Positions 62,436 through 64,000 of a stretch of 64,000 nt of DNA are shown here, in pieces. The translations under genes and the position numbers were made by a program. The stretch comes from Candidatus Zixiibacteriota bacterium (lineage in GTDB: Bacteria; Zixibacteria; MSB-5A5; GN15; JACZUZ01): NCBI GenBank assembly GCA_024280775.1, contig JAJRPM010000004.1, positions 124,001-188,000 on the forward strand, read 5' to 3'. How positions within the stretch are numbered: the stretch's first letter is position 1; each line of letters opens with the position of its first letter. The notes below the pieces were generated by a model that did not search any database, was not told where the DNA came from, and saw only the letters and a list, made by a program, of their open reading frames with translations.

Positions 62436-64000
62436 ATGTCAAAAAGCGGTAAAAACACTAGTTCCCTCCAACATCTAAAATCTCACATCTTACACCCGTT
62501 AGCGATGGTAATCGTCGTCTTTACCCTATTTTCTAACTCAACGCCTATTTTGGCTGTCCCGCCAGACTATGACTACCAGCCGTCTACCATCGATCCACAT
62601 AGCAGTCCAAACCCCACTGCGCAAACTATCTACCGCGAAAGCTTAGTGGCCCAAAGATACAACCTCGATAGTGTGGCGACTTTCCAATTCACCGGAATAA
62701 ACGGAAGTGATGTCTGGGGATGGGTTTCTCCAACTGGCGACCAATACGCCATCATGGGCATCAATGAAGGTATCGTCTTTGTCAATGTCACAACCATGAC
62801 TATAGTCGATACCATACCGGCATTCACCGGACCCTGCCTCTGGCAAGACATCAAAACCTATAGAAATTATGCATACTCTGTCTCAGAATGCGCTGGCAAC
62901 GGCATCATGATTATGGACCTGAGCTTCCTCCCAGATAGTGTCCATTTCGTGCGCTCAATACCAATCGCAGAAGACACTGTTTCGGGGCAGACACTAATGT
63001 CCTCACACAACATCTCTATTGACACAGCAAAAGGCTTCGCATATTTCGAGGGCGTCGGAGGGCCACTTAGCGTTTTTGTTCATGACCTGTCAGACCCGGA
63101 AAACCCCCAACTAATTTCTTCCTTTGGCGACCTCAATAATCAGATTCATGATCTTTTTGTAAGAAACGACACAGCTTATGTAGCCGATGGCGCGGTATCA
63201 TATTCAATCTGGGATCTGTCCGACGAACTCAACCCGCAACTCCTAAGCCGCTGGCAGCCACCCCAATCCGGCTTCACCCACAATATCTGGCCAACAAAAG
63301 ATGGCAAACGAGTTGTCACTACCGAGGAAACTCCCGGAAAGACAGTTAAGCTCTGGAACATAGAAAACCTCGACGACGTACAGCTCGAAGCCGAATTCCT
63401 AGGAGCCAGCGGCCTGGCTCATAATGCCCAAATAGAAGGCGATCTCATTTACGTCTCCCATTATGAATCCGGCGTCAGTGTCCTCGATATTTCCGACTCA
63501 AAGTGTATCGAAGAAGTAGCGAATTTCGACACCTGGATTCCCAGTGACAGGCCCGTATTCAACGGAACGTGGGGAGTCTACCCCCATGGCAAAGACTCAC
63601 TGGTTTTCGCCAGCAATTTCGATGGTAGACTATTTATTCTCAAACTTCGCGTAGATACGACGATACCAATCGCAGATTCTGACTCCGACGGTGTCCGTGA
63701 CTTCTGTGACAACTGCCCCAGTCTCCCGAACCCGCTTCAAACTGATGACGACTTCGACGGCGTAGGTGATATATGCGGCGCTCCTCAAAAAGTCAGAATC
63801 GACGACGAACTAGCCGAAACCCCGATCATCAGATGGACCTACAGCTCCAGCCCGCTTGTGCTGGGCTACGATATCTATCTAGCAAGACTCGATGATTCGG
63901 CCCTAATCTGCGGCATCCCCAACGAACAACCAATCTGGGGCTCACAGCACAAAGTAAATACCGGAATAGTCACAACCGGCGAATACACATTCACCGGACT
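62436..64000 (+). CDS. Choice-of-anchor-B/LVIVD-repeat secreted protein (3' end cut by window)
   Basis: Open to the window edge, so not in the track. It starts at ATG 62436 with AAGGAG 5 nt upstream (521 codons visible). A signal peptide (LAMVIVVFTLFSNSTPILA) is followed by a beta-propeller built from LVIVD-type repeats: GSDVWGWVSPTGDQYAIMGINEGIVFVNV, GNGIMIMDLSFLPDSV, DTAYVADGAVSYSIWDLSD and LIYVSHYESGVSVLDISD. This is the choice-of-anchor-B family. A thrombospondin type 3 calcium-binding repeat (DSDSDGVRDFCDNCPSLPNP...DDDFDGVGDICG) follows, then the start of an Ig-like domain. The C-terminus, probably a sorting tail, is missing. Extracellular; function unknown. Confidence 0.88.
   Translation, partial: MSKSGKNTSSLQHLKSHILHPLAMVIVVFTLFSNSTPILAVPPDYDYQPSTIDPHSSPNPTAQTIYRESLVAQRYNLDSVATFQFTGINGSDVWGWVSPTGDQYAIMGINEGIVFVNVTTMTIVDTIPAFTGPCLWQDIKTYRNYAYSVSECAGNGIMIMDLSFLPDSVHFVRSIPIAEDTVSGQTLMSSHNISIDTAKGFAYFEGVGGPLSVFVHDLSDPENPQLISSFGDLNNQIHDLFVRNDTAYVADGAVSYSIWDLSDELNPQLLSRWQPPQSGFTHNIWPTKDGKRVVTTEETPGKTVKLWNIENLDDVQLEAEFLGASGLAHNAQIEGDLIYVSHYESGVSVLDISDSKCIEEVANFDTWIPSDRPVFNGTWGVYPHGKDSLVFASNFDGRLFILKLRVDTTIPIADSDSDGVRDFCDNCPSLPNPLQTDDDFDGVGDICGAPQKVRIDDELAETPIIRWTYSSSPLVLGYDIYLARLDDSALICGIPNEQPIWGSQHKVNTGIVTTGEYTFTG

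Noticed and set aside
1-64000. CRISPR arrays, tRNA, rRNA and transposase genes
   Set aside because: Looked for regularly spaced direct repeats, clover-leaf-like segments and transposase motifs and saw none; the only tandem repeats are short in-frame duplications and the protein repeats of the giant gene.

Overview
This window looks like one contig segment of a Gram-negative-type bacterium from an under-sampled phylum, most plausibly Zixibacteria or a close relative in the FCB neighbourhood. The reasons are an outer-membrane beta-barrel, lipoproteins with lgt, very large secreted Cys-rich repeat proteins, a C-terminal tail of the 'SQNYPNPFNPST...' type common in Zixibacteria and Bacteroidota-like lineages, and cohesin-like plus dockerin-like modules in a surface protein. 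The lineage call is inference. No rRNA, tRNA, CRISPR array or insertion sequence was seen.

Layout. 1-2576 (-) is a truncated secreted protein with PQQ-like propeller repeats. 2577-3761 is gene-poor. 3762-9829 carries a secreted nuclease (+) and then, on the minus strand, trpS-scpA-scpB-rluB (tRNA charging, condensin partners, pseudouridine synthase), a lipoprotein and a beta-barrel. 10058-17464 holds a PPi-type phosphofructokinase, two small hypothetical genes, an M50 membrane protease, a FAD oxidoreductase/polyferredoxin pair and lgt. 17465-17891 has a candidate structured RNA with its own promoter and terminator. 17892-22523 has a penicillin-acylase-family hydrolase, a TIGR01777-type epimerase and a PfkB-family kinase.

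22542-34286 is a compact, nearly complete heme locus: hemA-hemC-hemD-hemB-hemL-hemE-hemN-hemY(hemG) on the minus strand and hemH divergent. It covers every step from glutamyl-tRNA to protoheme except glutamyl-tRNA synthetase. Several junctions are 8-base ATGnnTRA overlaps. HemH is continuous with a four-helix membrane domain through a linker encoded by interspersed repeat DNA.

34315-36888 (-) is a lone TIR-STAND NTPase of the kind used in anti-phage immunity, A+T-richer by eye than its neighbours and set between housekeeping genes. 36990-41880 (-) carries a creatininase-family amidohydrolase, a DUF2064-type glycosyltransferase, a degenerate-receiver protein, a rhomboid protease, a CoA-binding protein and thioredoxin. 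42337-51471 (+) is dtd, maf, a RodZ-like gene, a GT9-like fragment, smc, ftsY, yjbQ and rlmH. The smc gene is interrupted by one in-frame TAA immediately followed by ATG. 51559-61422 (-) is a ~3,290-residue secreted repeat protein, and 62436-64000 (+) begins a choice-of-anchor-B/LVIVD secreted protein.

The observations most worth following up are the split SMC, the TIR-STAND island, the repeat-made HemH fusion, the giant Cys-repeat protein, the candidate RNA and the HemA tail with two Cys-Pro motifs.
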